The notes beneath the pieces were generated by a model. It was not told where the DNA came from. It ran no database searches and worked only from the letters and a program-made list of their open reading frames with translations. The position numbers and the translations under genes were made by a program. Shown here one piece after another: positions 1 through 6,917 of a stretch of DNA of 64,000 bases. The first letter of the stretch is position 1, and every line of letters begins with the position of its first letter. Source of the stretch: WHSW01 sp963749365 (GTDB lineage: Bacteria; Actinomycetota; Thermoleophilia; Solirubrobacterales; 70-9); contig CAVVME010000003.1 of NCBI GenBank assembly GCA_963749365.1, positions 62,001-126,000 on the forward strand, written 5' to 3'.

Positions 1-551
1 CCGGAAAGACGCCGCGCCGAGCGCTCGGCCGCGGTCATCAGGGCGAGCTCGTAAGCGGCGAGCGACCAGGTCGCCGCCCGCGGAATCACGAACGCGAGCC
101 GTTTGCTGTTGCGGCGGCCGAGGCGCTCGAGCAGCTTGCCGAGCGCGGCCGCGCCGTCCTCGTCGGCAAAGGTGAGCGCCCCCGGCACCGCCGGTACCGG
201 CCGCGCGCCGAGCGCGATCAGCAGTGCGTCGTAGCCGAGCTCGGTGCCGGCCAAGGTGCGGACGGTGTGCGCACCGGGATCGACGGAGACGAGCGCGTCG
301 CGGACCCTGGACGCGCCGGCGTCGGCGACGATCGCCTCGAGCCCGACCCGCAGCGCCCCGGTACCGCCGAACTGCTCGGTGACGAGCAGCGGCTTGTAGA
401 CGAACTCTTCGCCCGGGGCGACGAGCACCGGTGCGACCCGGTCCGGGGCCAGGTCCGAGAGCGCCAGCAACGCCTCGAGCCCGGCGACCCCGGCGCCGGC
501 GACCACCACCCTGTGGCGCTCGGGGAGTGGGGCCGGATCGACGGAGCCCAT
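1..551 (-). CDS. FAD/NAD(P)-dependent oxidoreductase, 3' part missing
   Basis: Reading leftwards from the ATG at 551, 183 codons stay open to the window edge, so the C-terminal half is missing. Residues 14-30 form a Rossmann dinucleotide-binding start (VVVAGAGVAGLEALLAL), followed by an FAD-domain stretch (EEFVYKPLLVTEQFGG). This resembles the NADH dehydrogenase type II / sulfide:quinone reductase superfamily, flavoproteins that pass electrons from NAD(P)H or sulfide to quinones. The substrate cannot be told without the C-terminal half. A TAGCAT hexamer six bases before the ATG suggests a leaderless transcript. Confidence 0.8.
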   Translation of the reverse strand, partial: MGSVDPAPLPERHRVVVAGAGVAGLEALLALSDLAPDRVAPVLVAPGEEFVYKPLLVTEQFGGTGALRVGLEAIVADAGASRVRDALVSVDPGAHTVRTLAGTELGYDALLIALGARPVPAVPGALTFADEDGAAALGKLLERLGRRNSKRLAFVIPRAATWSLAAYELALMTAAERSARRLS

Positions 552-557
552 GGGGCG

Positions 558-563
558 ATGCTA
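558..563 (-). promoter_or_regulatory. Probable -10 (TAGCAT) of the FAD oxidoreductase
   Basis: TAGCAT on the minus strand lies 6 bases before the ATG at 551, which places transcription start at or within a few bases of the start codon. Confidence 0.5.
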
Positions 564-649
564 ACCCGTGCTCGCCGTTCGGTATCCGCCGCCCCCTGCC
601 GGGAATTCGCGGCTCTCCGCGCAGGGCGGCTGACCGACCCGGCCGGCGC

Positions 650-655
650 TACCCT
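650..655 (+). promoter_or_regulatory. Probable -10 (TACCCT) of the DUF2283-like gene
   Basis: TACCCT lies 7 bases before the ATG at 663; this is the spacing expected for a leaderless mRNA. Confidence 0.5.
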
Positions 656-662
656 CGGGCCG

Positions 663-935
663 ATGCGCGCCGGCCGGCACTCGTTCCCCCAGGTCACCTA
701 CGACCCGCCGAGCGACGTCCTCTACGCGAAGCTGAGCTCGCTCGATACGGCCACGCGCGAGCGGACCGAGGACGGCGACGTGTGGACGTTCGACGACCTC
801 GGACGCCCGACCGGCCTGATCGTGACCGAGCCGCGACGACGCCTTGACCGCAACGGCGCCGTCTACGTGGTCCTGCCGAGCGGCGAGCGCGAGCGCCTCC
901 AGGGCGTCGAGGCCGCGATGCGCAGCCCGGTCTAG
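663..935 (+). CDS. DUF2283-like small protein
   Basis: A 90-residue protein whose N-terminal half (VTYDPPSDVLYAKL then DGDVWTFDDLGRPTGLIV) resembles the DUF2283 family, small mixed alpha/beta proteins often found near toxin-antitoxin genes. No toxin-like partner is adjacent here. I chose the ATG at 663 because a TACCCT hexamer precedes it by 7 bases and the sequence upstream in frame looks non-coding. It overlaps the convergent gene downstream by 4 bases. The function is unknown. Confidence 0.7.
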   Translation: MRAGRHSFPQVTYDPPSDVLYAKLSSLDTATRERTEDGDVWTFDDLGRPTGLIVTEPRRRLDRNGAVYVVLPSGERERLQGVEAAMRSPV

Positions 936-1396
936 CCCTGGCTGCCGCCGGTGCGCGCCTTCCACTGCAGCCGGCCGCTGTCGCAGTTCGTTGCCACGCT
1001 GCCGTTGACCTCGACCGCGCCCCGGTAGCGGAACGTGCCCTTCGCCCTGCCGCCGGAAAGCCCGACCTTGCCGCGGACCTTGAACACCGTCGCGCCGTTG
1101 TCGTCGCGCTCGCTGAAGCCACCACCCTGGCCGACCGGGATCTCACCGATCAGCTTCGCGCGTCGCATCGTCACCAGCGCCTCTCCGCGGCAGCTGACGT
1201 CGAAGTAGCGAACCGCGAACGAGCGGACGATGTCGGTGTCCCCGGTCTCGCTCGGGTCGAGGCGCAGCTTGACCGCGCTGCCGGTCACCCCGCTGAGCTG
1301 ACCGCGGTAGACCTGCTGCGCGAGGGCGTGGGCGCTGACCGCTCCGACCGCCGTCACCAGTGCCGCGCAGGCGGCGAGGACGAGAGTGCGCTTCAT
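932..1396 (-). CDS. Secreted protein, member A of a tandem paralogue pair
   Basis: A 154-residue protein with a signal peptide (MKRTLVLAACAALVTAVGA, residues 1-19). The mature part keeps a YRG motif near its start, two cysteines and a CDSGRLQWKA tail. The adjacent gene at 1492-1914 encodes the same plan (YRG, two cysteines, CDSGKLDWSA), so the two look like a tandem duplication. The start at 1396 follows a GGAGG box 8 bases upstream. I do not recognise the family; alternating hydrophobic residues suggest a small beta-rich extracellular domain held by one disulfide. Confidence 0.75.
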   Translation of the reverse strand: MKRTLVLAACAALVTAVGAVSAHALAQQVYRGQLSGVTGSAVKLRLDPSETGDTDIVRSFAVRYFDVSCRGEALVTMRRAKLIGEIPVGQGGGFSERDDNGATVFKVRGKVGLSGGRAKGTFRYRGAVEVNGSVATNCDSGRLQWKARTGGSQG

Positions 1397-1491
1397 TGGG
1401 GATACCTCCGTACTTTGCCTGCCCCGCATTCGGCGGGCCCTCCGTGCTCGCGGGCCAGCCTATCCGACGGGGGCGGGACAGGTGCGCGCGC

Positions 1492-1914
1492 TCAGCGCGA
1501 CGCCGACCAGTCGAGCTTGCCGCTGTCGCAGTCCTCGACCGCGTCGCCGACCGGGGTCGGGCCGGAATAGCGGACCGTGCCCTTAGCCGTTCGCTTCCCG
1601 ACCAGCTTGCCCGAGACCCGCAGCACCCGGCCCTCGTCGCTGCCCTCGACACTGAAGCGGCCCTTGTCGCTGACGGGGACGAGACCGCTGAGCGCAGCAC
1701 GCTCGAGTCGCTTCGGGCCGCTCTCGCAGGCGATCACGAAGCGTTCGGCGGCGAACAGCTTCACGCTCCGTTCTCCGTCGGCCCGCTTCACCTTCAGGGT
1801 CACCGACGACTCCTCGTCGCCCTTGATCGCTCCGCGGTAGGTCTTGGTCGCGGCGTGGGCCGCTGTCGCTGCGAGGAGCGCGACGAGAACGCCGATCGTG
1901 ATCGCTTTCCTCAT
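1492..1914 (-). CDS. Secreted protein, member B of a tandem paralogue pair
   Basis: A 140-residue exported protein with signal peptide MRKAITIGVLVALLAATAA. The mature domain parallels the neighbour at 932-1396: YRGAIKG at its start, a VSGKL..AKGTVRYSG strand pair, two cysteines and a terminal CDSGKLDWSA. An alternative GTG start at 1929 would add five residues; the shorter form has the cleaner signal peptide. The function is unknown. The conserved cysteines suggest a disulfide-stabilised extracellular domain. Confidence 0.72.
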   Translation of the reverse strand: MRKAITIGVLVALLAATAAHAATKTYRGAIKGDEESSVTLKVKRADGERSVKLFAAERFVIACESGPKRLERAALSGLVPVSDKGRFSVEGSDEGRVLRVSGKLVGKRTAKGTVRYSGPTPVGDAVEDCDSGKLDWSASR

Positions 1915-1967
1915 CTGTCGAATCAACACCTGGCGGCGCCGGGGAGTTGCGCCTCGCCGGTGACCGG

Positions 1968-2414
1968 CTACCGGACGCCTTTGAGGCAGATCAGGTGCGA
2001 GCTGATCTCGAAGTCCGCCGGCGTCGCGGCGTCGTCGAAGCCGAGTCGGACGTGGTAAGCGTCGGGGGCCTCGACATAGGTGCCCTGCTGGTAGACGTCG
2101 GTGCTCGCGGCAACCACGCCGCCGTCGATCACCCGCGAATTGCCGGGACAGCTCGAGATCCTGATGTCGACGTAGGGGCCGGTCGAGTCGACATCGACGG
2201 AAGCGCGCTCCCCCGGCAGATAGACGACCCGCGGCTTCTTCGCCTTCGCCGCGCTCTGCCCGGCGGCGCCGGTGGCCGGTTCCACCTCGACCTCGACGCT
2301 CGCGTAGTCGGGCAGGCTCGTTTGACCGCTCCCCCCGGAGACCGCGCCGGCGGAGATCCCGGCGCCCGCCGCGACGAGCACCGCCGTCAGTCCCACTGCC
2401 CGCTTCCAGCTCAC
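1968..2414 (-). CDS. Exported hypothetical protein
   Basis: A 148-residue protein that starts with GTG at 2414 and has a hydrophobic export signal at residues 5-25. A short Lys/Ala-rich stretch follows, then a domain with two cysteines (SSCPGNSRVI near 95 and HLICLKGVR at the C terminus). No family is recognised. A TAGCTT hexamer 7 bases before the GTG supports both the start and a leaderless transcript. It is divergent from the ECF sigma gene. Confidence 0.68.
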   Translation of the reverse strand: MSWKRAVGLTAVLVAAGAGISAGAVSGGSGQTSLPDYASVEVEVEPATGAAGQSAAKAKKPRVVYLPGERASVDVDSTGPYVDIRISSCPGNSRVIDGGVVAASTDVYQQGTYVEAPDAYHVRLGFDDAATPADFEISSHLICLKGVR

Positions 2415-2421
2415 CGCCCGG

Positions 2422-2427
2422 AAGCTA
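2422..2427 (-). promoter_or_regulatory. Probable -10 (TAGCTT) of the exported hypothetical protein
   Basis: TAGCTT on the minus strand lies 7 bases before the GTG at 2414. Confidence 0.5.
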
Positions 2428-2487
2428 GCGCAGCCGGTCGGAGCAGGCTCACGATTAGGCTCGTGGGCGCGTTACAGCACCGAAGCC

Positions 2488-2982
2488 GTGAGCCGACCCG
2501 AGATCATCGCCGACCCCGTTCCGTTTCAGCGCTTCCTCGACCAGCACCGGGCGCCGGTGCTCTCGTTCCTGCGCGCGGCGGTCGGTCCGAGCGACGCCGA
2601 CGACTGCTTCCAGGAGACCTTCCTCGCCGCGCTTCGCGCCTATCACCGAATGGATGGGCGTCACCCGCGGGCATGGGTGATGACGATCGCGCGACGCAAG
2701 GCGATCGATCACCACCGGGCTCGCGCTCGACGGCCGGAGCCACGTGCCGAGCTCGACGATCTGGGGGTGATCGACGAACAGCCCGACGGCGAGGTCTGGG
2801 CCGCCGTCGGGCGGCTCTCGGAGGCCCAGCGGGCCGCGGTCGCGTTGCGCTACGCCGCCGGGCTCTCGCACCGCGAGATCGGGGCAGCGCTGGGCTGCAG
2901 CGAGGCGGCGGCGCGGCGCCGGGTGGCGGACGGCCTCTCGGCCCTGCGGCAAACGATCGACCGAGAGGAGCTGACCGCATGA
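2488..2982 (+). CDS. ECF-type RNA polymerase sigma factor
   Basis: A 164-residue sigma-70 family protein. Region 2 spans about residues 14-70 (SDADDCFQETFLAALRAYH, then HPRAWVMTIARRKAIDHHR). Region 4 spans about 105-155 (LSEAQRAAVALRYAAGLSHR and a helix-turn-helix). It lacks sigma regions 1 and 3, as expected for the ECF group, which redirects RNA polymerase to stress promoters. Its stop overlaps the start of the alkyltransferase gene (ATGA). No zinc-finger anti-sigma gene is adjacent, so the coupled Ogt-like protein is the obvious candidate partner. Confidence 0.88.
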   Translation: MSRPEIIADPVPFQRFLDQHRAPVLSFLRAAVGPSDADDCFQETFLAALRAYHRMDGRHPRAWVMTIARRKAIDHHRARARRPEPRAELDDLGVIDEQPDGEVWAAVGRLSEAQRAAVALRYAAGLSHREIGAALGCSEAAARRRVADGLSALRQTIDREELTA

Positions 2983-3596
2983 GCGGCATCGACGCGGAGC
3001 GGATCACCAGGGTGCTGGGAGCGGACACCGCGGCGGCGGCCGCCGAAGCGTCGGCGCGCCTGGTCGAGCGGGCCGACCGCGAGGGCCTCGCCGAGATCGG
3101 GTATGCGACCCTGGAGACGCCGCTCGGCGTCGCGGTGCTCGCCGCGACCCGCCGCGGGCTGGTCCGGGTCGCGTTGCCCAACGAGCGCCTCGAGCAGGTG
3201 CTCGAGGACCTGGCGGCGGAGGTCTCGCCTCGGATCGTCGAGCTGCCCCAGCGACTCGACCCGGCTCGGCGCGAGCTCGACCAGTACTTCGAGGGCCGTC
3301 GCGAGCACTTCGACCTGGCGCTCGACTGGCGCCTGATCGAGCCCGGGTTCTCGGGGCGGGTCCTGCGCCAGACGGCGCGGTTGCCCTACGGCGTCACCGC
3401 GAGCTACGGCGAGATCGCCCAGCGCGCCGGCAACCCTCGCGCCTACCGCGCCGCCGGCAGCGCGCTCGGCCGCAACCCGATCCCGATCGTCGTTCCCTGT
3501 CATCGCGTGTTGCTCTCGGGCGGCAAGCTCGGCAACTACGGCGGCGGCCCGGAGATGAAGGAGTGGCTGCTGCGGCTCGAGGGCGCGATCGACTGA
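2979..3596 (+). CDS. ogt: Methylated-DNA-[protein]-cysteine S-methyltransferase with N-terminal extension
   Basis: A 205-residue Ogt/MGMT protein that removes alkyl groups from O6-alkylguanine by irreversible transfer to its own cysteine. The active site PCHRV (Cys174) is intact, preceded by the DNA-binding helix region (TASYGEIAQRAG, about 140-151). Residues 1-40 are an Ala-rich helical extension not needed for the core fold. The ATG overlaps the sigma-factor stop (ATGA), so the two are translationally coupled. I infer that the extension may contact the sigma factor and report alkylation damage; this is not shown by sequence alone. Confidence 0.9.
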   Translation: MSGIDAERITRVLGADTAAAAAEASARLVERADREGLAEIGYATLETPLGVAVLAATRRGLVRVALPNERLEQVLEDLAAEVSPRIVELPQRLDPARRELDQYFEGRREHFDLALDWRLIEPGFSGRVLRQTARLPYGVTASYGEIAQRAGNPRAYRAAGSALGRNPIPIVVPCHRVLLSGGKLGNYGGGPEMKEWLLRLEGAID

Positions 3597-3632
3597 TCGC
3601 GCTCACCCGGCGCCGTCGGTCAGCGAGTAGGG

Positions 3633-3638
3633 GATAAT
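3633..3638 (+). promoter_or_regulatory. Probable -10 (GATAAT) of lemA
   Basis: GATAAT lies about 56 bases before the lemA ATG. The gene has a conventional leader with an AAGGAGAGG ribosome-binding site at 3677-3685, 9 bases before the start. Confidence 0.45.
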
Positions 3639-3694
3639 CGGCCTCGCCCCCGATCCGGGTGCGCCACCAACTCGCGAAGGAGAGGTCGTAGTCA

Positions 3695-4279
3695 ATGACC
3701 GTAGTGCTGATCATCGTCGGCGTAATCCTGCTGATCGGGCTGAGCTTCGTCCTGATCCGCAACTCGATCATCGGCTCGCGCAACAAGGTCGACGAGGCCT
3801 GGTCGGGGATCGACGTACAGCTCAAGCGTCGCCACGATCTGGTCCCGAACCTGGTCGAGGCGGTCAAGGGCTACGCACAGCACGAGCGCGAGACGTTCGA
3901 GAAGGTGACCCAGGCGCGAGCTGCCGCGATGGGGGCCTCCGGTCCCGCCGAGTCCGGGCAGGCCGAGGGGATGCTGAGCCAGGCCCTGGGCGGGCTGCGG
4001 GTGGTCGCGGAGCAGTATCCGGAGCTGCGGGCGACCGAGAACTTCCAGCAGCTCTCCCGCAATCTCTCCGAGCTCGAGGACGAGATCCAGGCCTCGAGGA
4101 GGATCTACAACTCCAACGTCCAGGCCTACAACACCAAGATCCAGGTCTTCCCCAACTCGGTGGTCGCGAACAGCGGCGGCTTCACCGAGCGCGAGTTCTT
4201 CGAGATCGAGGACGCCGCCGACCGCGAGGTGCCCGAGGTCTCGTTCACGCAGCCGCCGCCGGCGGCGCCGGCTCCGTAG
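3695..4279 (+). CDS. lemA: LemA family protein
   Basis: A 194-residue LemA protein. An N-terminal membrane helix (residues 3-21) is followed by the family signature NKVDEAWSGIDVQLKRRHDL and PNLVEAVKGYAQHE, then a long helical hairpin and an NTKIQVFPNSVVA motif. The C terminus is Pro/Ala-rich. LemA proteins are membrane-anchored helical bundles of unclear biochemical role. The start is fixed by the AAGGAGAGG box. Confidence 0.92.
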   Translation: MTVVLIIVGVILLIGLSFVLIRNSIIGSRNKVDEAWSGIDVQLKRRHDLVPNLVEAVKGYAQHERETFEKVTQARAAAMGASGPAESGQAEGMLSQALGGLRVVAEQYPELRATENFQQLSRNLSELEDEIQASRRIYNSNVQAYNTKIQVFPNSVVANSGGFTEREFFEIEDAADREVPEVSFTQPPPAAPAP

Positions 4280-4331
4280 GCGGCCGCGTGCAGGACGCCG
4301 CCCGGGAGCGGCGAGGAGTCCGTCCGGCCGC
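4280..4331 (+). terminator. Inverted repeat after lemA, possible terminator
   Basis: GCGGCCG (4280-4286), directly after the lemA stop, pairs with CGGCCGC (4325-4331) across a GC-rich loop that can fold further. There is no T-run, so an intrinsic terminator is only tentative. Confidence 0.3.
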
Positions 4332-4341
4332 GCGCCGGTCG

Positions 4342-4347
4342 TAGAAT
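4342..4347 (+). promoter_or_regulatory. Probable -10 (TAGAAT) of the HD hydrolase gene
   Basis: TAGAAT lies 12 bases before the ATG at 4360, leaving room for a leader of only a few bases. Confidence 0.5.
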
Positions 4348-4359
4348 TCGGCGCCGTCC

Positions 4360-4980
4360 ATGGGTGATCAGGTCGGCAAGAACGCGGTCGCGACACCGGC
4401 CTACGTTCGCGACTCCGATCTGCTCGGCGACGCGCTCTCGGCCGCCGCCGCCGCCCACCGCGGCCAGACCCGCCACGACGGCTCCCCCTACCTCGGTCAC
4501 CCGCTGCGTGTCTGCGAGCTGCTCGCCGAGACCGGCGCCGACGAGGCGACGCTGGCGGCGGCGCTCCTGCACGACGGGGTCGAGGACTCCGAGCTCAGCG
4601 TCGGCGACGTCGTCGAGCGGTTCGGGCTCGAGGTCGGCGAGCTGGTCGCCGCGCTGACCGAGGACGAGGGGATCGACGATTGGGTCGAGCGCAAGCGCGG
4701 CCTGCGGGCCCAGGTCGAGCAGGCCGGCGCGCGCGCGGCGGCGATCTATGCGGCAGACAAGCTCGCCAACCTGGCCGAGATGCGGGTCATGTACGCCGAG
4801 CGCGGGGAGGCGGCGATCGACCTCCACAAGGCTCCCAGCCTCGACCTGCGCGTCGAGGCGTGGCGCGACGATCTGGCGATGGTCGAGCGCGTCGCTCCCG
4901 GGTTGGAGCTCGCTCGCGGGCTGCGGGACGGGCTTGACGCCTTCGAGGCCCAGCGCGCGGCCGCGGGCTCGCTGATCTAG
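4360..4980 (+). CDS. HD-domain phosphohydrolase (RelA/SpoT-like HD fold)
   Basis: A 206-residue single-domain HD protein. Metal-binding residues are visible as H33, H47 (YLGHPLRV), H71-D72 (LLHDGVEDSEL) and the Asp of AADKLANL near residue 133. This arrangement matches the hydrolase half of RelA/SpoT and the stand-alone MESH1-like proteins, so hydrolysis of (p)ppGpp or a related nucleotide is plausible. No synthetase or regulatory domain is present. The substrate is inferred from the fold only. Confidence 0.82.
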   Translation: MGDQVGKNAVATPAYVRDSDLLGDALSAAAAAHRGQTRHDGSPYLGHPLRVCELLAETGADEATLAAALLHDGVEDSELSVGDVVERFGLEVGELVAALTEDEGIDDWVERKRGLRAQVEQAGARAAAIYAADKLANLAEMRVMYAERGEAAIDLHKAPSLDLRVEAWRDDLAMVERVAPGLELARGLRDGLDAFEAQRAAAGSLI

Positions 4981-5036
4981 GCCGCCAGAGTCGTCCCCGG
5001 GGCAGGAGGCCGCGCCCGGAGGCTGAATCCAGCGAC

Positions 5037-6011
5037 GTGATCGTCGATTGCGCGCACTACCGCGCCGGCGCGCGCCAGCACGAGCAGCCGCTCGAGATCG
5101 AGAACGCGGCACGGATCGCCGCCGCGGCGCAGGACGACGAGTTCGTCTGGCTCGGCCTGCGCGACCCCAGCGCCGCCGAGCTCGAGCTCGCCCAGCGCGG
5201 CTTCGGCCTCAACGAGCTCGCGGTCGAGGACGCTCGCAATGCCCACCAACGGCCGAAGCTCGAGGACTACGACGGCTCGGTGTTCATCGTCCTGCGCACG
5301 GCTCGCTACGTCGACGAGACGGAGTCGGTCGAGTTCGGCGAGATCCACCTCTTCCTCGCCCGCCACTACGCGATCGCGGTCCGCCACGGCATGGCCAGCG
5401 AGCTGAAGCCCGCCCGGCGCCGGCTCGAGCAGTCCGACATGCTCGTGCACGGGGTCGGGGCCGTCGCCTGGGCGGTGCTCGACAAGGTCGTCGACGACTA
5501 TCTCCCCGTCGTCGAGGGGATCGACAACGACATCCAGGAGGTCGAGCAGGACATCTTCGCCCGCGGCGATGACTCGACCGAGCGGATCTACTTCCTCAAG
5601 CGCGAGGTGATCGAGTTCCACCGCGCGGTCGCGCCGCTGCTGCCCTCGCTGGAGGCGCTCGAGCGCGGCGCGTACCCGCAGATCGACCGCGACCTGCGTC
5701 GCTACTTTCGTGACGTCGCCGATCACACCCGGCGGGTCGAGGAGCGGATCGGCTCTCACCGCGAGCTGTTGACCTCGATCCTGGAGGCGAACCTGGCGCT
5801 GCTCTCGGTGAAGCAGAGCGCCGTCGTGCGCTCGATCTCGGCCTGGGCGGCGATCATCGCGGTGCCCACCTTCCTCGCCTCGATCTGGGGGATGAACTTC
5901 ACCCACATGCCCGAGCTCAACGAGCCCTGGGGATACTGGGTCGCGCTCGCGATGATGGCGGTCGCGGTGGTCATCCTTCACCGCTTCTTTCGCCGTATCG
6001 ACTGGCTCTGA
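5037..6011 (+). CDS. corA: CorA family magnesium/cobalt transporter
   Basis: A 324-residue CorA protein. A large N-terminal cytoplasmic domain ends in a long helix with acidic patches, followed by two membrane helices (about 265-283 and 298-316). The diagnostic GMN motif is at 285-287, in IWGMNFTHMPEL. CorA forms a pentamer that admits Mg2+ down its electrochemical gradient. The start is the GTG at 5037, which gives a normal family length. Confidence 0.93.
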   Translation: MIVDCAHYRAGARQHEQPLEIENAARIAAAAQDDEFVWLGLRDPSAAELELAQRGFGLNELAVEDARNAHQRPKLEDYDGSVFIVLRTARYVDETESVEFGEIHLFLARHYAIAVRHGMASELKPARRRLEQSDMLVHGVGAVAWAVLDKVVDDYLPVVEGIDNDIQEVEQDIFARGDDSTERIYFLKREVIEFHRAVAPLLPSLEALERGAYPQIDRDLRRYFRDVADHTRRVEERIGSHRELLTSILEANLALLSVKQSAVVRSISAWAAIIAVPTFLASIWGMNFTHMPELNEPWGYWVALAMMAVAVVILHRFFRRIDWL

Positions 6012-6029
6012 GCCGCTCCGGGCGTTCTC

Positions 6030-6035
6030 TAAGCT
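6030..6035 (+). promoter_or_regulatory. Probable -10 (TAAGCT) of the CtaG-like gene
   Basis: TAAGCT lies 6 bases before the ATG at 6042. Confidence 0.5.
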
Positions 6036-6041
6036 GGCCCC

Positions 6042-6917
6042 ATGGCGGCCACTGCGATCGATGTCGCCGCGCCGCTGCTGCTGCTCGCGGTCGCGCTCGC
6101 CTATGCGCGCCGCACCGCCACCCTGGCCGAGCGCGGAGCGCCGGTCGGGCTCTGGCGCCAGATCTCGTTCGCCGCCGGGCTCCTCGTCCTGCTGCTCGCC
6201 GATCTGCCGCCGGTCTCGACCGTCGCCGAGGAACTGGTCGTCGGCCACATGGCCCAGCACCTACTGATCGGCGACCTCGCCGGACTGCTGATCACCCTCG
6301 GGCTCACCGGCCCGCTGCTGCAGCCACTGCTCGCGGTCCGCTGGCTGGGCTGGCTGCGGAGGCTCGGCAACCCGCTCGTCGCGCTGCCGATCTGGGCGCT
6401 CAACCTCTACCTCTGGCACCTCTCGACGCTCTATGAGGGCGTCCTCGACAGCCCGGCGCTGCACTTCGCCCAGCACGCCTGCTTCTTCGCCTTCGGGGTC
6501 GCGATCTGGTTGCCGCTGATCGGCCCGTTGCCGCGGCCGAGCTGGTTCGGCGACGCGGCGATGCTCGCCTACATCGTCGTCGTCCGGCTGCTCGAGGCGG
6601 TGCTCGCCAACGTCTTCATCTGGTCCGGGGAGGTGCTCTATCCGGCCTACGCTCCGGGCGAGGCGGAGTGGGAGATCAGCCCGCTCGCAGACCAGGGGGC
6701 CGCCGGCAACCTGATGATGATCTGGACCGGCGTGGTCACCCTCGGCCTGTTCACCTGGCTCTTCCTGCGGGCCGCCGGGCGCAGCGCCGAGAAGCAGGAG
6801 CTGATCGAGCTCGCCGAGCAGCGGGGCCTGGAGCTCGACCCCGCCCGGGCGGCTCGCGCGGTCGCCGCCGGGCAGGGCGAGCGCCTGCGCGAGCGGATCC
6901 TCGGGGACGGGGCGTGA
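6042..6917 (+). CDS. CtaG-type (caa3) cytochrome c oxidase assembly protein
   Basis: A 291-residue polytopic membrane protein with about seven hydrophobic helices. Conserved histidines lie in VGHMAQHLLIGDLAG, LWHLSTLYEG and HFAQHACFFAFG. This pattern fits the caa3_CtaG family, linked to copper delivery to or assembly of cytochrome oxidase. A soluble charged C-terminal tail of about 60 residues follows the last helix. The stop overlaps the next start (GTGA), so it is co-translated with the fused spermidine synthase homologue. No oxidase subunits are in the window. Confidence 0.85.
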   Translation: MAATAIDVAAPLLLLAVALAYARRTATLAERGAPVGLWRQISFAAGLLVLLLADLPPVSTVAEELVVGHMAQHLLIGDLAGLLITLGLTGPLLQPLLAVRWLGWLRRLGNPLVALPIWALNLYLWHLSTLYEGVLDSPALHFAQHACFFAFGVAIWLPLIGPLPRPSWFGDAAMLAYIVVVRLLEAVLANVFIWSGEVLYPAYAPGEAEWEISPLADQGAAGNLMMIWTGVVTLGLFTWLFLRAAGRSAEKQELIELAEQRGLELDPARAARAVAAGQGERLRERILGDGA

